Of a stretch of DNA of 64,000 nt, positions 16,302 to 25,874 are shown in pieces (position 1 is the stretch's first letter; each line of letters opens with the position of its first letter). The notes under the pieces were generated by a model. The model ran no database searches and was not told where the DNA came from. It saw only the letters and a list, made by a program, of their open reading frames with translations. The DNA comes from DAOTWC01 sp048499435 (GTDB lineage: Bacteria; Chloroflexota; Anaerolineae; Aggregatilineales; Phototrophicaceae), in NCBI GenBank assembly GCA_048499435.1, contig JASNZW010000008.1, positions 62,001 to 126,000 of the forward strand. Direction: 5' to 3'. A program made the translations under genes and the position numbers.

Positions 16302-17105
16302 TTAACTGCCGCTTTCGGCTGTGGCCTCGGCATCCGGCGCGGCTGTGGCCTCCGGGCTATCAGCCGCCTGTGACGCCGACGCGGCGCTGGCCAGCGCCTG
16401 GTCAATGGCCGCGTTGATGTCGCTGAGCCGGCTCAGCGTGTTGACGCCGTTCACCGTCACAGTGGGCGTGCCGGCAAAATCAGGCACGGCCGCCGCAGCC
16501 GCCGCCGCAGCGGTCGTCACGGTGTCGGGACGCGCGCTGGTGATGCAGGCGTCCCACGCGCCGCGATCCAGCTCAAGCGCCTCGACCGCCGCGCCCAGCC
16601 GGTTGCCCTGGAAAGCGGTGTTGGCATACTGAAGCTGCCAGGAAAAGAGCGTGGTGTGATAGGGCCAGAAAGCATCCTGTTCGCCGGCGCAAATGGCGGC
16701 CCGCGCCGCGCCCTGGCCGTTCTGAATGCCGCCCGTGCCGTACAGCGGCACAAACGTGAACGCGATATCGCCAGCGCGCACACGGTCTATCAGGGCGGGC
16801 ACAGTATCTTCATGGAAAGTGGCACAGTGCGGGCAGTCAAAGCTTGAATACTCCACCACCTGCACAGCGGCATCAGGGTCGCCGAGGCCAAAAAACCCTT
16901 CCGGCGTAGTAAACTGCGGTATGCCTTCGTAAAGCGTCAGCGCGACCTCCGGGATGGTGGCCTCAATGGGCTGGTTGACAATCAAAAACAGCACAAAACC
17001 CAGCACAACCACCACAACCGCGACAGCCACAGCAGCCAGCCGGCGCTGACGCCGCTGTTCCTGTTCACGCTGACGGCGGCGCTCAACAGTGCGGGAACGA
17101 CTCAT
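16302..17105 (-). CDS. Membrane-anchored DsbA-like thioredoxin-fold protein
   Basis: About 267 residues. A basic cytoplasmic N-terminus (RRRQREQEQRRQRR) is followed by one membrane anchor (about 25-45). The extracytoplasmic thioredoxin-fold domain has the active site CPHC within EYSSFDCPHCATFHEDTVP, and a cis-Pro region GTPTVTVNG. The Ala/Glu/Ser-rich tail is disordered. It probably catalyses disulphide exchange on exported proteins. A GAGAGAGGG ribosome binding site favours ATG 17105 over the ATG at 17123. No DsbB/VKOR partner is visible here. Confidence 0.88.
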   Translation of the reverse strand: MSRSRTVERRRQREQEQRRQRRLAAVAVAVVVVVLGFVLFLIVNQPIEATIPEVALTLYEGIPQFTTPEGFFGLGDPDAAVQVVEYSSFDCPHCATFHEDTVPALIDRVRAGDIAFTFVPLYGTGGIQNGQGAARAAICAGEQDAFWPYHTTLFSWQLQYANTAFQGNRLGAAVEALELDRGAWDACITSARPDTVTTAAAAAAAAVPDFAGTPTVTVNGVNTLSRLSDINAAIDQALASAASASQAADSPEATAAPDAEATAESGS

Positions 17106-17282
17106 AACACCCTCTCTCAACATGCTTGGCGCAAACGATGAAAACGCGCAGCAAGTTTACATGCCTCTGGGAAAATCGCAACACCGGCCTGCCGGAAGTC
17201 GGCGCGCACAAACGTAGTCAAACCCTGCAAATTGCTGTACACTTGCTGGCGTGAAGCCTGGAAATAGACTGAAAGACACACT

Positions 17283-17819
17283 GTGACCGATCTGCCTGCC
17301 CGCGAACCTGACAGCGAATATGATGTCGAGGAGATCGAGCACGACCCGCCGATAACGGTGCGCAGCCTGGCGCGGCGTGTGACGCTGCAAGTGCTGTACG
17401 AACTGGACTGCACCGATCACCTGCCCGAACAGGTGATTGAAGCCCGCCTGCGCGCGCAGAACCCGGAAAATGAAACGCCTGACCGCGGCGCAGCCCGCTA
17501 TGTGCGTTTGATTGTGTACGGCGTGCTGAAGCACCGGGCCAGCATTGACCGCGTTATCCAGCATTTCGCGCCAGAGTGGCCGCTGGAACAGGTGGCAGTT
17601 ATTGACCGCAATATCCTGCGCATCGCCCTGTATGAGTTTGCCGTCAGCCAGAGCGTGCCGGTGAATGTCGCCATTGACGAAGCCGTGGCGCTGGCGCAGA
17701 TGTTTGGCGCAGACGGCGCGACCGCCTTTGTCAACGGCGTGCTGGGACAGGCTGCGCTTAAAGGTGCCGAAATACGGCAAATCCTCAACGAGCCGGTCAG
17801 CGGAGGCACAGAGGCATGA
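17283..17819 (+). CDS. nusB: Transcription antitermination factor NusB
   Basis: A 178-residue all-helical RNA-binding protein that acts with NusE (S10) in rRNA antitermination. After a 25-residue acidic extension the fold begins (SLARRVTLQVLYELD), with the conserved LIVYGVLKHRASIDRVIQ and IDRNILRIALYEFA, PVNVAIDEAVALAQMFG and FVNGVLG segments. The start is GTG 17283 with a weak ribosome binding site. Its stop overlaps the ATG of the tatA-like gene (ATGA at 17816-17819), so a translationally coupled operon begins here. Confidence 0.94.
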   Translation: MTDLPAREPDSEYDVEEIEHDPPITVRSLARRVTLQVLYELDCTDHLPEQVIEARLRAQNPENETPDRGAARYVRLIVYGVLKHRASIDRVIQHFAPEWPLEQVAVIDRNILRIALYEFAVSQSVPVNVAIDEAVALAQMFGADGATAFVNGVLGQAALKGAEIRQILNEPVSGGTEA

Positions 17820-18334
17820 ACATTCTTGGCATTGGCGGCGCGGAATTCGTCCTGATCTTCATCATCATGCTGATTGTGGCCGGGCCGAAGCGCATGATCG
17901 CCTGGTCATACACGCTGGGCACGTACATCGCCAGGTTCCGCCGCATGTGGGAAGAAGCGGTTGATGTGCTGCAAAAGGAATTTGACGAAGCGGGGGTCGG
18001 CGTTCAGGTCCCGCGTGAGTTGCCCACCCGCGCCAACCTGAACCGGCAGGCGGCCAAAGCGCTGGGCGGCGTGACCCGCCCGGTGCAGGATGTGCTGGAC
18101 GACGTCAGCGGCGACCTCAAAGACATCAAAGACACGACCGCAGCGGCGGCGCACAAAGCCAGCAGCACCGTGACCGGCAACGGAACCGCCCGGCCAACTG
18201 TCGCGCCGCGCCCGCCGGCTGTGCCGCCGCCAGCAAAACCCGCCGCGGACAACTTCGGCACGTGGTCGGCGTCTGACGACGATCAGGGCTTTGGCACCTG
18301 GTCCGCCGGTGGCGACGCTGGCCCGCAGCAGTAA
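17816..18334 (+). CDS. tatA: TatA/TatB-family twin-arginine translocase subunit
   Basis: A 172-residue protein with an N-terminal TatA/B signature: ILGIGGAEFVLIFIIMLIVA followed by GPKRM, then an amphipathic helix (ARFRRMWEEAVDVLQKEFDE). An Ala/Pro/Thr-rich tail is disordered. The Glu in the membrane helix and the long tail lean towards TatB; many bacteria use one bifunctional TatA, and only one such gene is seen here. tatC begins 11 bp later, which confirms the function. Confidence 0.9.
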   Translation: MNILGIGGAEFVLIFIIMLIVAGPKRMIAWSYTLGTYIARFRRMWEEAVDVLQKEFDEAGVGVQVPRELPTRANLNRQAAKALGGVTRPVQDVLDDVSGDLKDIKDTTAAAAHKASSTVTGNGTARPTVAPRPPAVPPPAKPAADNFGTWSASDDDQGFGTWSAGGDAGPQQ

Positions 18335-18345
18335 AGGAAAACAAT

Positions 18346-19266
18346 GTGTCGCGGTTAAAAATCCCCCGCCCCCGGCGTCGAAACCCCGTCCCGCCTGAGC
18401 CAGATATCCCAGCGCCAGATGAAGAGGAAGAGGAAGACGAAGACGGGCAGGGCGCGCGCATGGGGCTGTTTGACCATCTGGACGAGCTGCGCCGCCGGCT
18501 GACGCGCGCGGGCATCGCGCTGGTGATCGGCACGCTGATCGGCATCGCCTTATCCGGCCTGGCGCTGGATTATCTGCGCGGCCCATACTGCCGCATCGTC
18601 GAGGACAATATCGCCCAGCAGGCCAGGGAGGCCGGTGGTGGCTCTGACAACATGGTGATCGTCGCCGGCGATGACTGCAAGCTGGTGACGCTGGGGCCGA
18701 CCGGCGGCATCGTCGCCTATTTCCGGGTTGGCCTGATGATCGGCGGCATTATCGCCATCCCCGTTGTCACCTACCAGCTTCTGATGTTCATCTTTCCGGG
18801 CCTCACGCGCAAGGAAAAGCGCATCGTGCTGCTGGCGCTGCCCGCCATCTTTATCTTGTTTCTGGTCGGCACGGCCTTCGCCTGGTTCATCCTGACGCCG
18901 CCGGCGCTCGGCTTCCTGGAGAACTTCCAGCCCGATCTGTTCCGCTCAGAGTGGACCGCCGACCTGTACCTGAGCTTTATCACAGCGCTCATTTTCTGGA
19001 TGGGTGTCGCCTTCCAAACGCCGCTGGTGTTCTTCGTGCTGGGGCTGCTGGGCCTGGTGACGCCCGGCACGCTGATCCACAACTGGCGGCTGGCGGTGGT
19101 CGGCGCGGCGGTGGCGGCGGCGCTCATCACGCCGACCGTTGACCCGGTGAACATGTTCCTGGTGATGGGGCCACTGTTGGTGCTGTACACCCTCAGCATT
19201 GTGCTGGTCTACGCGGCGCGGCGCATCGCGCGCCTGGACGCCCCGCAGCCGTATGAAATCGCCTGA
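18346..19266 (+). CDS. tatC: Twin-arginine translocase subunit TatC
   Basis: A 306-residue polytopic protein that recognises twin-arginine signal peptides. An acidic 40-residue N-terminal extension leads to the conserved MGLFDHLDELRRRLTRAGIA, then six membrane segments; FPGLTRKEKR lies in a cytoplasmic loop and DPVNMFLVMGPLLVLY before the last helices. It uses GTG 18346 (AAAGGAAAA upstream); the ATG two bases before it is out of frame and stops at once. The C-terminus overlaps the arginase start by 14 bases. Confidence 0.95.
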   Translation: MSRLKIPRPRRRNPVPPEPDIPAPDEEEEEDEDGQGARMGLFDHLDELRRRLTRAGIALVIGTLIGIALSGLALDYLRGPYCRIVEDNIAQQAREAGGGSDNMVIVAGDDCKLVTLGPTGGIVAYFRVGLMIGGIIAIPVVTYQLLMFIFPGLTRKEKRIVLLALPAIFILFLVGTAFAWFILTPPALGFLENFQPDLFRSEWTADLYLSFITALIFWMGVAFQTPLVFFVLGLLGLVTPGTLIHNWRLAVVGAAVAAALITPTVDPVNMFLVMGPLLVLYTLSIVLVYAARRIARLDAPQPYEIA

Positions 19267-20170
19267 CGTGACCAGCAGCGCCGTTCGCATCTACGGTGTT
19301 CCGATGGACCTGGGGCAAAGCCGGCGCGGGGTGGATATGGGACCCAGCGCCATCCGCTATGCGGGCCTGCAGGCGCATCTCGAACGCATCGGCTGGACGG
19401 TGCGCGACGGCGGCAACATCAGCGCGCCCGGCGTAGAAGAGATGCCGGGGCTGGAAACCGTTGATGGCCGCCCGGCGCACCATCTGACGGCGGTGGCGCG
19501 CGTGGCCCACGATATTTACGCCTGTATGTGCCAGTCGCTCGCCGGCGGCGAGCGGGTGGTCTTTCTGGGCGGCGATCACAGCATCTCCCTGGGGACTGTG
19601 GCCGGCGCGCTGTGCGGGCCAGGGCGCGTCGGCGTGCTGTGGGTTGACGCGCACGGCGATTTCAACACCCCCGCCATCTCGCCGTCCGGCAACATTCACG
19701 GCATGGTCGTCAGCAGCCTGATGGGCGCTGGCCCGGCAGCGCTGGCTGTCGGCGAACAACAGCTCCGCGCGAACCAGATCGCCATGATCGGCGTGCGCGA
19801 CCTTGACCGCGACGAGCGCAGCGCCCTGCGCGCCAGCGGGATCAAAGTGCTGACTATGCGCAACGTTGATGAGAATGGCATGGCGAACGTGGTCCACGCC
19901 GCGCTTAACGCGCTCGGCAACGTGGACACTATCCATGTCAGCTTCGACCTGGACTCGCTCGACCCGGATTACGCCCCCGGCGTGGGCACGCCCGTCCCCG
20001 GCGGCCTGAGCTTCCGCGAAGCTCATCTGCTGATGGAAATGCTGGCCGACGACGGCCGTGTGCGCACGCTCGACCTGGTTGAGGTCAACCCAATTCTCGA
20101 CAGCGGCAATCGCACGGCCGAAATCGCGGTTGGCCTGGCGGCCAGCGTGTTCGGCCAGCGCATCCTTTAG
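19253..20170 (+). CDS. rocF: Arginase/ureohydrolase
   Basis: A ureohydrolase of about 305 residues, which hydrolyses L-arginine to ornithine and urea with a binuclear manganese centre. Metal-binding motifs are all present: GGDHSISLG, WVDAHGDFNTP, SFDLDSLDPDYAPG, and EVNPILD near the end. The start YGVPMDLGQSRRGVDMGPSA is arginase-like, not agmatinase-like. Translation starts at ATG 19253 or GTG 19268. It sits at the end of the tat genes with overlapping codons, an operon position with no obvious metabolic logic; no urease or ornithine gene is nearby. Confidence 0.92.
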   Translation: MKSPDVTSSAVRIYGVPMDLGQSRRGVDMGPSAIRYAGLQAHLERIGWTVRDGGNISAPGVEEMPGLETVDGRPAHHLTAVARVAHDIYACMCQSLAGGERVVFLGGDHSISLGTVAGALCGPGRVGVLWVDAHGDFNTPAISPSGNIHGMVVSSLMGAGPAALAVGEQQLRANQIAMIGVRDLDRDERSALRASGIKVLTMRNVDENGMANVVHAALNALGNVDTIHVSFDLDSLDPDYAPGVGTPVPGGLSFREAHLLMEMLADDGRVRTLDLVEVNPILDSGNRTAEIAVGLAASVFGQRIL

Positions 20171-20188
20171 CTGCTGACGGCCGCTGTC

Positions 20189-21595
20189 ATGGCCCGGCTG
20201 CTGCGCCGCGCTCGCCGCTTACGCGCCCTGGTGCTGGGTTGGGACTGCGCCGGGCCAGAGCTGGTGTTCGACCAGCTCGCGCACGAGCTGCCAACGCTGA
20301 GCCAGCTCAGGCGCCAGGGCACATGGGGCGCGCTGGAATCGACCATCCCCTGCATTACCGTCCCGGCGTGGACCAGCATGCTGAGCAGCCGCGACCCCGG
20401 CGCGCTCGGCATTTACGGCTTTCGCAACCGCGCCGACCATTCCTATAACGCCATGACGACCGCCACCGGCGCGGCGGTGCAGGTCCCGCGCGTGTGGGAC
20501 TGCCTGACCGCCGCCGGCCGCGCGGCGGTCGTGCTGAACGTGCCGCAAACGTACCCGGTGCGGCCCCTCAACGGCCATCTGGTGAGCTGTTTTCTGACGC
20601 CAGGCGCTGACAGCGCTTTCACATACCCGGCAGTCTTTCGCCAGGAAGTGCTGCGTGTAACGCCCGGCTACCGCTTTGACGTTAAGGATTTCCGCACGCA
20701 CGACAAAGACGCGCTGCTGCGCCAGCTCACGGACCTGGCGGAAATTCAGTTCAGGCTGGCGCTGCACTGCCTGCGAACCAAGCCCTGGGACTTCTTTATG
20801 CACGTGAACATCGGCCTGGACCGCGCGCAGCACGGCTTCTGGCGCTATCACGACCCGCGCCACCGCCTGCACGCGCCGGGCAGCCGCTTCGCCAGCGCCA
20901 TCGCAGATTATTACCGGATGCTGGACGCGATGGCCGGGCAGTTGATCGAGCAGGCGGGCGATAACACGCTGGTGCTGATCGTCAGCGATCACGGCGTCAA
21001 ACGGATGGACGGCGGCATCTGCATTAACGAGTGGCTGTGGCGCGCGGGCTGGCTGGCGCTGCACAGACCGCCGCCCGAAGGGCAGCTCACACGCTTTGAG
21101 GACCTGGCCGTAGACTGGGCGCGCACACGGGCGTGGGCCAGCGGCGGCTATTACGGGCGCGTGTTTCTTAACGTGCAGGGGCGCGAGCCGCAGGGCGTAA
21201 TCGCGCCAGCCGAGCTGGCCAGCGTCCGCGCTGAACTGGCCGCGCTGCTGGCCGGCCTCCCCGACCCCGCCGGCGCGCCGCTGGCCACGCGCGTTTACCA
21301 GCCAGAGCAGATTTACAGCGCCGTGCGCGGCGTCGCGCCCGATCTGCTGGTTTACTTTGGCGACCTGCACTGGCGCGCGGTCGGCAGCCTGGGGCATGGC
21401 CGACACTACACGCTGGAAAACGACACCGGGCCGGACGACGCCAACCACGCCCAGCAGGGCATGTTCGTGCTTTACGACCCGCGCGCGCGCGGCGCAGGCC
21501 GCGTGGAAGGCGCGCAGATTATGGACATCGCGCCGACCCTGCTGCGCCGCCTGGGCGCGGCCGTTCCGGCAGCCATGCAGGGCCGCCCGCTGTAG
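20189..21595 (+). CDS. Alkaline-phosphatase-superfamily phosphodiesterase
   Basis: A 468-residue protein of the type I phosphodiesterase/nucleotide pyrophosphatase group. It starts LRALVLGWDCAGPELVFDQL (first metal Asp), has the nucleophile region STIPCITVPAWTSMLS (Thr), and the second metal site VSDHGVKRMDGGI. A late GHGRHYTLENDTGPDDANHA segment provides further ligands. No signal peptide is present, so it is cytoplasmic. In Chloroflexota such proteins are numerous and uncharacterised; the substrate is unknown. It follows arginase by 18 bp. Confidence 0.85.
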   Translation: MARLLRRARRLRALVLGWDCAGPELVFDQLAHELPTLSQLRRQGTWGALESTIPCITVPAWTSMLSSRDPGALGIYGFRNRADHSYNAMTTATGAAVQVPRVWDCLTAAGRAAVVLNVPQTYPVRPLNGHLVSCFLTPGADSAFTYPAVFRQEVLRVTPGYRFDVKDFRTHDKDALLRQLTDLAEIQFRLALHCLRTKPWDFFMHVNIGLDRAQHGFWRYHDPRHRLHAPGSRFASAIADYYRMLDAMAGQLIEQAGDNTLVLIVSDHGVKRMDGGICINEWLWRAGWLALHRPPPEGQLTRFEDLAVDWARTRAWASGGYYGRVFLNVQGREPQGVIAPAELASVRAELAALLAGLPDPAGAPLATRVYQPEQIYSAVRGVAPDLLVYFGDLHWRAVGSLGHGRHYTLENDTGPDDANHAQQGMFVLYDPRARGAGRVEGAQIMDIAPTLLRRLGAAVPAAMQGRPL

Positions 21596-21608
21596 CCGCG
21601 CGGGCGGT

Positions 21609-24542
21609 TCAGGCCGCCGCAGCCGGGGGCAGATAGCGGCGGATGAGCAGCTTCTCGACCTCCACGCTGAACAGCACCACCGACGCCAGCGCAAAAGCGG
21701 CGATCAGCTCCAGCGGGCTGAGCGGCGCGGTGTCAAAAGCCGCCTGCAGGAAAGGCACGTAGATCACAGCAAGCTGGAGCACGGCCGTGAGCGCCACCGC
21801 GAAGAACAGCAGGCGGTTGCGGCGGAACCACACCTGGAAAAACGATGTTTTGTCGCCGGCGCGAATCGCCATAACCTCGAACATCTGCGTGATGGCCAGC
21901 ACCGTGAACGCGATCGTGCGCGGTAGCCTTTCCGCCGCCCCGATCAGCCCTTCCCCCTCTTCCTCGGTAAGGATTCCGCCGTCCGCGCCCGTCAGATAAC
22001 GCGCGGCGCGCTGCTCTGGCGTGAGCGCGTCCCAATCCGCCGGGACGTTTTCCAGGCCCACCGCCCCGGCCAGCTCAGCCTGCGTGAGGGGCTCCAGGCC
22101 CAGCGTCGGGCTGAAGGGCTGCATGCCGTGCGCGGTGTAGCCCCAGATGTAGCTGCCCAGCGTCAGCGCTGCGATCAGAACGCCGACCCAGGCGATGTGC
22201 CGCCCGGTCCCGCCCGCCAGGATGCTCTCATCGCGCGGGCGCGGCCTGCGCCTCATGACATCCGGCTCTGCCGGCTCGAAGCCCAGCGCGATCGCCGGCA
22301 GGCCGTCCGTCACCAGGTTGATCCACAAAATCTGAATCGCCAGCAGCGGCAGCTTGAGGCCGACCAGCAGCGCCACAAACATCACCAGGATTTCACCCAC
22401 GTTCGAGCTGAGCAGATACTTGATGAACTTGCGGATGTTGTCGTAGATGATGCGGCCCTCTTCGACCGCGCTGACGATTGAGGCGAAGTTGTCGTCCGTG
22501 AGGACCATCGCCGCCGCACCTTTGCTCACATCCGTCCCCGTGATGCCCATCGCCACGCCGATATCGGCCTGTTTCAGCGCCGGCGCGTCGTTCACGCCGT
22601 CGCCGGTCATGGCGACGATCTCATTCTGCGCCTGCAGCAGGCGCACCAGGCGCAGCTTGTGCTGCGGCGACACACGCGCGAAGGTTGAAGTGTGTTTCAG
22701 CGCCGCCAGCAGCTCGGCATCGCTCATCTGGTCCAGCGCGCTGCCGACAACGGCGCGCTCGCCGGGCGCAAGAATGCCCAAATGGTGCGAGATCGCCTCG
22801 GCGGTCAGCGCGTGGTCGCCCGTGATCATGATGGAGCGGATGCCCGCCGCCCGCGCGCGCGCGACCGCTGTGCGCGCCTCCGGGCGCGCCGGGTCCAGGA
22901 TGCCCACCAGCCCCAGGGTGTACAGGTTGCGCTCGATCTCCGGCGTCACTTCCTCCGGTTCGGACTCAAGCGGGCGAAATGCCAGGCCCAGGACCCGCAG
23001 GCCCCGGTCAGCCATCCGGTTAATCTCCGCCAGCCAGTCAGCGCGCCGTTTGTCAGTCATCGGGATCGGGCCATCGGCCAGCATCTCATGCGTGGCCCAC
23101 TCAACCATCTGGTCGGGCGCGCCTTTCGTGATGGCGATGTAATCAGCGCCCATGAACAGCGCGCGCGCTTCGGCGCCGACAAGGCGGTGCACTGTCGTCA
23201 TAGCCTTGCGCTCGCTGCTGAACGGCAGCTCGGCCACGCGCGGCAGCTCGCGCTCCAGATGCTCGCGCGTCCAGCCTGCTTTGCTGGCGGCCACCAGCAG
23301 CGCGCCCTCCGTTGTATCGCCCAGAACGCGCAGGCTGCCGTTAGCGGCCTGCTCCAGAAAAGCGTTGGTTGCGAGCGCGCTGGCCTTCACGAAGCGCGCC
23401 AGCGCCCGGTCGCTGTGGACATCCAGCAGCTCGCCGGTTTCGTGGTTCCTGTAGACGCCCTCAGCCACATATCCAACGCCCGTAATGCCCACGTTGGAGT
23501 GCTGCGGCAGCGCGATCTCGGTGGCCGTCATCTCGTTTTTAGTGAGAGTGCCGGTTTTGTCAGAGCAGATCGTCGTCACCGAGCCGAGCGTTTCAACGGC
23601 GGGCAGGCGGCGAATCAGCGCGCCGCGGCGGACCATCCGCGCCGCGCCCAGCGACAGGCTGATGGTGATCAGCGCGGGCAGGCCCTCCGGCACAGCGGCC
23701 ACCGCCAGGCTGATCGACGTGAGGAACATCTGCTGCGCCGGGATGCCGCGCAGCAGCCCGGCGACGAACACGATCAGCACCACGACACCCGCGCCCACCG
23801 CCAGAAGCTGGCCCAGGCGGTTCAGGCGGCTCTGAAGAGGCGTGATGCCCTGCTCGACCTGCATCAGCATCGCGGCGATATTGCCCAGCTCGGTTTGCAG
23901 GCCGGTCCTGGTGACAACCAGCTCGCCGCGGCCGTAGTTAACCGCCGTCCCCATGAACGCCATGTTGCTGCGGTCGCCTAACGGGACACTGCCGTTGTCT
24001 GAAAGCGCGGCGGCTGACTTGTCAACCGGCACAGATTCGCCCGTCAACGCCGACTCGTCTATCTGCAGGTTCACGCTCCTGATGAGGCGGCCATCCGCCG
24101 GCACGCGGTCGCCTTCCTGAAGCAGCACGACATCGCCTGGCACCAGGTCCTCAGCGCTGATCTCATGCACAACGCCGGACCGGCGCACGCGCACCAGCGG
24201 GACCTGGAGCGCGCTGAGGGCCGCCAGCGCTTTCTCCGCCCGATATTCCTGGTAGACACCGATCAGCGCGTTGAGAATGACGATCGCCAGGATGATCACA
24301 ACGTCTTTGGTGTCGCCCAGGAAGTACGAGATGGCGGCGGCAGCCAGCAGAATGATAATCATCAGGTCGCTGAACTGGCCCAGGATAAGCTGCGCCCAGT
24401 TAGTGCCGCTGTCAACCGGCAGGCTGTTCTTCCCATAGCGGACCCGGCGCTGGCTGACTTCGACCTCTGTGAGGCCGGCCTCAGCGTTCGTCGCCAGGTC
24501 TGCCAGCGTTTGCTCGACGTTGAGGGCGTAGTATCCGCCCAT
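21609..24542 (-). CDS. P-type Ca2+-transporting ATPase (PMR1/SERCA-like)
   Basis: A 977-residue cation pump of the plasma membrane. The N-terminal cation-ATPase domain (AEAGLTEVEVSQRRVRYGKN) is followed by membrane segments. The TGES loop (ALTGESVPVD), the PEGL of helix M4 (AVAAVPEGLPALITI), and the phosphorylated Asp328 in CSDKTGTLTKNEM come next, then MTGDGVNDAPALKQADIGVA. PEGL and the NLVTDGLPA segment are typical of calcium pumps. AAGGAG lies 7 bases before the ATG. Manganese transport is an alternative. The insert LTPEQRAARYLTG in the last loop region is unusual. Confidence 0.93.
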   Translation of the reverse strand: MGGYYALNVEQTLADLATNAEAGLTEVEVSQRRVRYGKNSLPVDSGTNWAQLILGQFSDLMIIILLAAAAISYFLGDTKDVVIILAIVILNALIGVYQEYRAEKALAALSALQVPLVRVRRSGVVHEISAEDLVPGDVVLLQEGDRVPADGRLIRSVNLQIDESALTGESVPVDKSAAALSDNGSVPLGDRSNMAFMGTAVNYGRGELVVTRTGLQTELGNIAAMLMQVEQGITPLQSRLNRLGQLLAVGAGVVVLIVFVAGLLRGIPAQQMFLTSISLAVAAVPEGLPALITISLSLGAARMVRRGALIRRLPAVETLGSVTTICSDKTGTLTKNEMTATEIALPQHSNVGITGVGYVAEGVYRNHETGELLDVHSDRALARFVKASALATNAFLEQAANGSLRVLGDTTEGALLVAASKAGWTREHLERELPRVAELPFSSERKAMTTVHRLVGAEARALFMGADYIAITKGAPDQMVEWATHEMLADGPIPMTDKRRADWLAEINRMADRGLRVLGLAFRPLESEPEEVTPEIERNLYTLGLVGILDPARPEARTAVARARAAGIRSIMITGDHALTAEAISHHLGILAPGERAVVGSALDQMSDAELLAALKHTSTFARVSPQHKLRLVRLLQAQNEIVAMTGDGVNDAPALKQADIGVAMGITGTDVSKGAAAMVLTDDNFASIVSAVEEGRIIYDNIRKFIKYLLSSNVGEILVMFVALLVGLKLPLLAIQILWINLVTDGLPAIALGFEPAEPDVMRRRPRPRDESILAGGTGRHIAWVGVLIAALTLGSYIWGYTAHGMQPFSPTLGLEPLTQAELAGAVGLENVPADWDALTPEQRAARYLTGADGGILTEEEGEGLIGAAERLPRTIAFTVLAITQMFEVMAIRAGDKTSFFQVWFRRNRLLFFAVALTAVLQLAVIYVPFLQAAFDTAPLSPLELIAAFALASVVLFSVEVEKLLIRRYLPPAAAA

Positions 24543-24749
24543 AATACAACTCCTTATCCGCGAGTGATGGCGCGCGGCGGCCGCCAGCAGCGAGGCGAGA
24601 TCTGCATTGTTACAGCGTTAACGCGGCTGGCTGGCTGCGGCTGCGCCTTATTTGAACACGCGCTCAAAGCGCCTAAAACCCCCTATTTTGGGGGGCAGCA
24701 GGCCGGACGCCCCTGAGACTTAACCGCAGCTTTCACCACGGCGCGGCAG

Positions 24750-24785
24750 AAAAAAAGACAGCGGCCTCTGGCAGAGGCCGCTGTC
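24750..24785 (-). terminator. Intrinsic terminator of the korAB operon
   Basis: A perfect 13-bp stem (24757-24769 with 24773-24785) with a 3-base loop is followed on the minus strand by seven U residues (24756-24750). The rest of the 270-bp gap up to the P-type ATPase start (24543-24749) shows no convincing ORF or promoter. Confidence 0.93.
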
Positions 24786-24813
24786 AGCGCAGACAAATTG
24801 TGAGCCGCCGGCC

Positions 24814-25872
24814 CTACTTCAGGCCCTGCATAAGGCGCTCAAGCACCTCTGGGGCCGGGCGCAGGCGCTCCGCCGGAAGCTGCGCCAGCGGCGTGTCGCT
24901 CAAGCGCTGCGTCTCGCACAGCGTCGGGCGCGGCTCTTCGTAGTAAAGCAGGCCCGTGACAAACAACTGCTCACGGTGAGCGTGGTCGAGCATCTCGATA
25001 GCGCGGCTGCGGTTGCGGGGGTCGTAGTCCTCGCCCACCTTCATCAGCTTGATGAAAGAGCCATCGTGCAGCGGCACCTGAATGACCTCGCCGGATGGGT
25101 GCTCATCAAGGACGATTTCTTCGCGCTGCTGGATGAAGTCCGGCGTGTAGTATTCCAGTTCATGCAGCAGTATCTGATGTTCCTTGCCGTAGGAATAGCT
25201 CTTGGTTGAATCCGGCGAGTTGTTGAACGTCACGCACGGGCTGATGATGTCGATGACGGCCGTGCCTTTATGCGCCAGCCCAGCCTTGAGCAGCGTCTGC
25301 ACCTGTTTGGAGTCACCAGAGAAGCTGCGGGCGACAAACGTCGCGCCGCCGATCAGCGCTTCCAGGCACAGGTCAATGGGCGGCAGCTCGTTGTGCCCAT
25401 AGTGCCTGAGGAACTGGCCTTCGTCCGCAGTGGCGGAAAACTGTCCCTTTGTCAGGCCATAAACGCCGTTGTTCTCAATGATGTAGACCAGCGGCACGTT
25501 GCGGCGCAGCAGGTGCTTGAACTGCCCCAGGCCGATGCTGCCGCTGTCGCCGTCGCCGCTGACGCCGATCGCGATGAGTTCATGGTTGGCCAGCGTCGCG
25601 CCTGTCGCCACTGACGGCATCCGGCCGTGGATAGCGTTGAAAGCGTGCGCGCGCCCCATAAAGTAGGCGGGCGTCTTGCTGGAACAGCCGATCCCGCTGA
25701 GCTTGATCACTCTGTGCTGATCAAGGCCCAGATCATAGGCGATGCTGATGATCTGGTTGGAAATGGAGTCGTGGCCGCAGCCGGGGCAGAGCGTGCTTTT
25801 GCCGGCTTTGTAATCCTCACGGGTGAGGCCCAGGGCGTTAGTGCGGGCGTTGGTTCGGTTCGCAGTTGCCAT
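24814..25872 (-). CDS. korB: 2-oxoacid:ferredoxin oxidoreductase beta subunit
   Basis: A 352-residue thiamine diphosphate-binding subunit, probably of 2-oxoglutarate:ferredoxin oxidoreductase, which makes or uses succinyl-CoA with ferredoxin. It shows the CPGCGHDSI motif (from residue 29), the TPP/Mg loop SGDGDSGSIGLGQFKHLLRR, and IENNGVYGLTKGQFSAT. Cys in SGIGCSSKTPAYF may help bind the 4Fe-4S cluster. It starts 2 bp after korA ends. Acetyl- or other 2-oxoacid specificity cannot be excluded from sequence alone. Confidence 0.93.
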   Translation of the reverse strand: MATANRTNARTNALGLTREDYKAGKSTLCPGCGHDSISNQIISIAYDLGLDQHRVIKLSGIGCSSKTPAYFMGRAHAFNAIHGRMPSVATGATLANHELIAIGVSGDGDSGSIGLGQFKHLLRRNVPLVYIIENNGVYGLTKGQFSATADEGQFLRHYGHNELPPIDLCLEALIGGATFVARSFSGDSKQVQTLLKAGLAHKGTAVIDIISPCVTFNNSPDSTKSYSYGKEHQILLHELEYYTPDFIQQREEIVLDEHPSGEVIQVPLHDGSFIKLMKVGEDYDPRNRSRAIEMLDHAHREQLFVTGLLYYEEPRPTLCETQRLSDTPLAQLPAERLRPAPEVLERLMQGLK

Positions 25873-25874
25873 TG

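Noticed and set aside
24678..24695. CCCCC-TATTTT-GGGGG inverted repeat
   Set aside because: Short homopolymer arms and no T-run; probably chance or a minor feature of the untranslated region.
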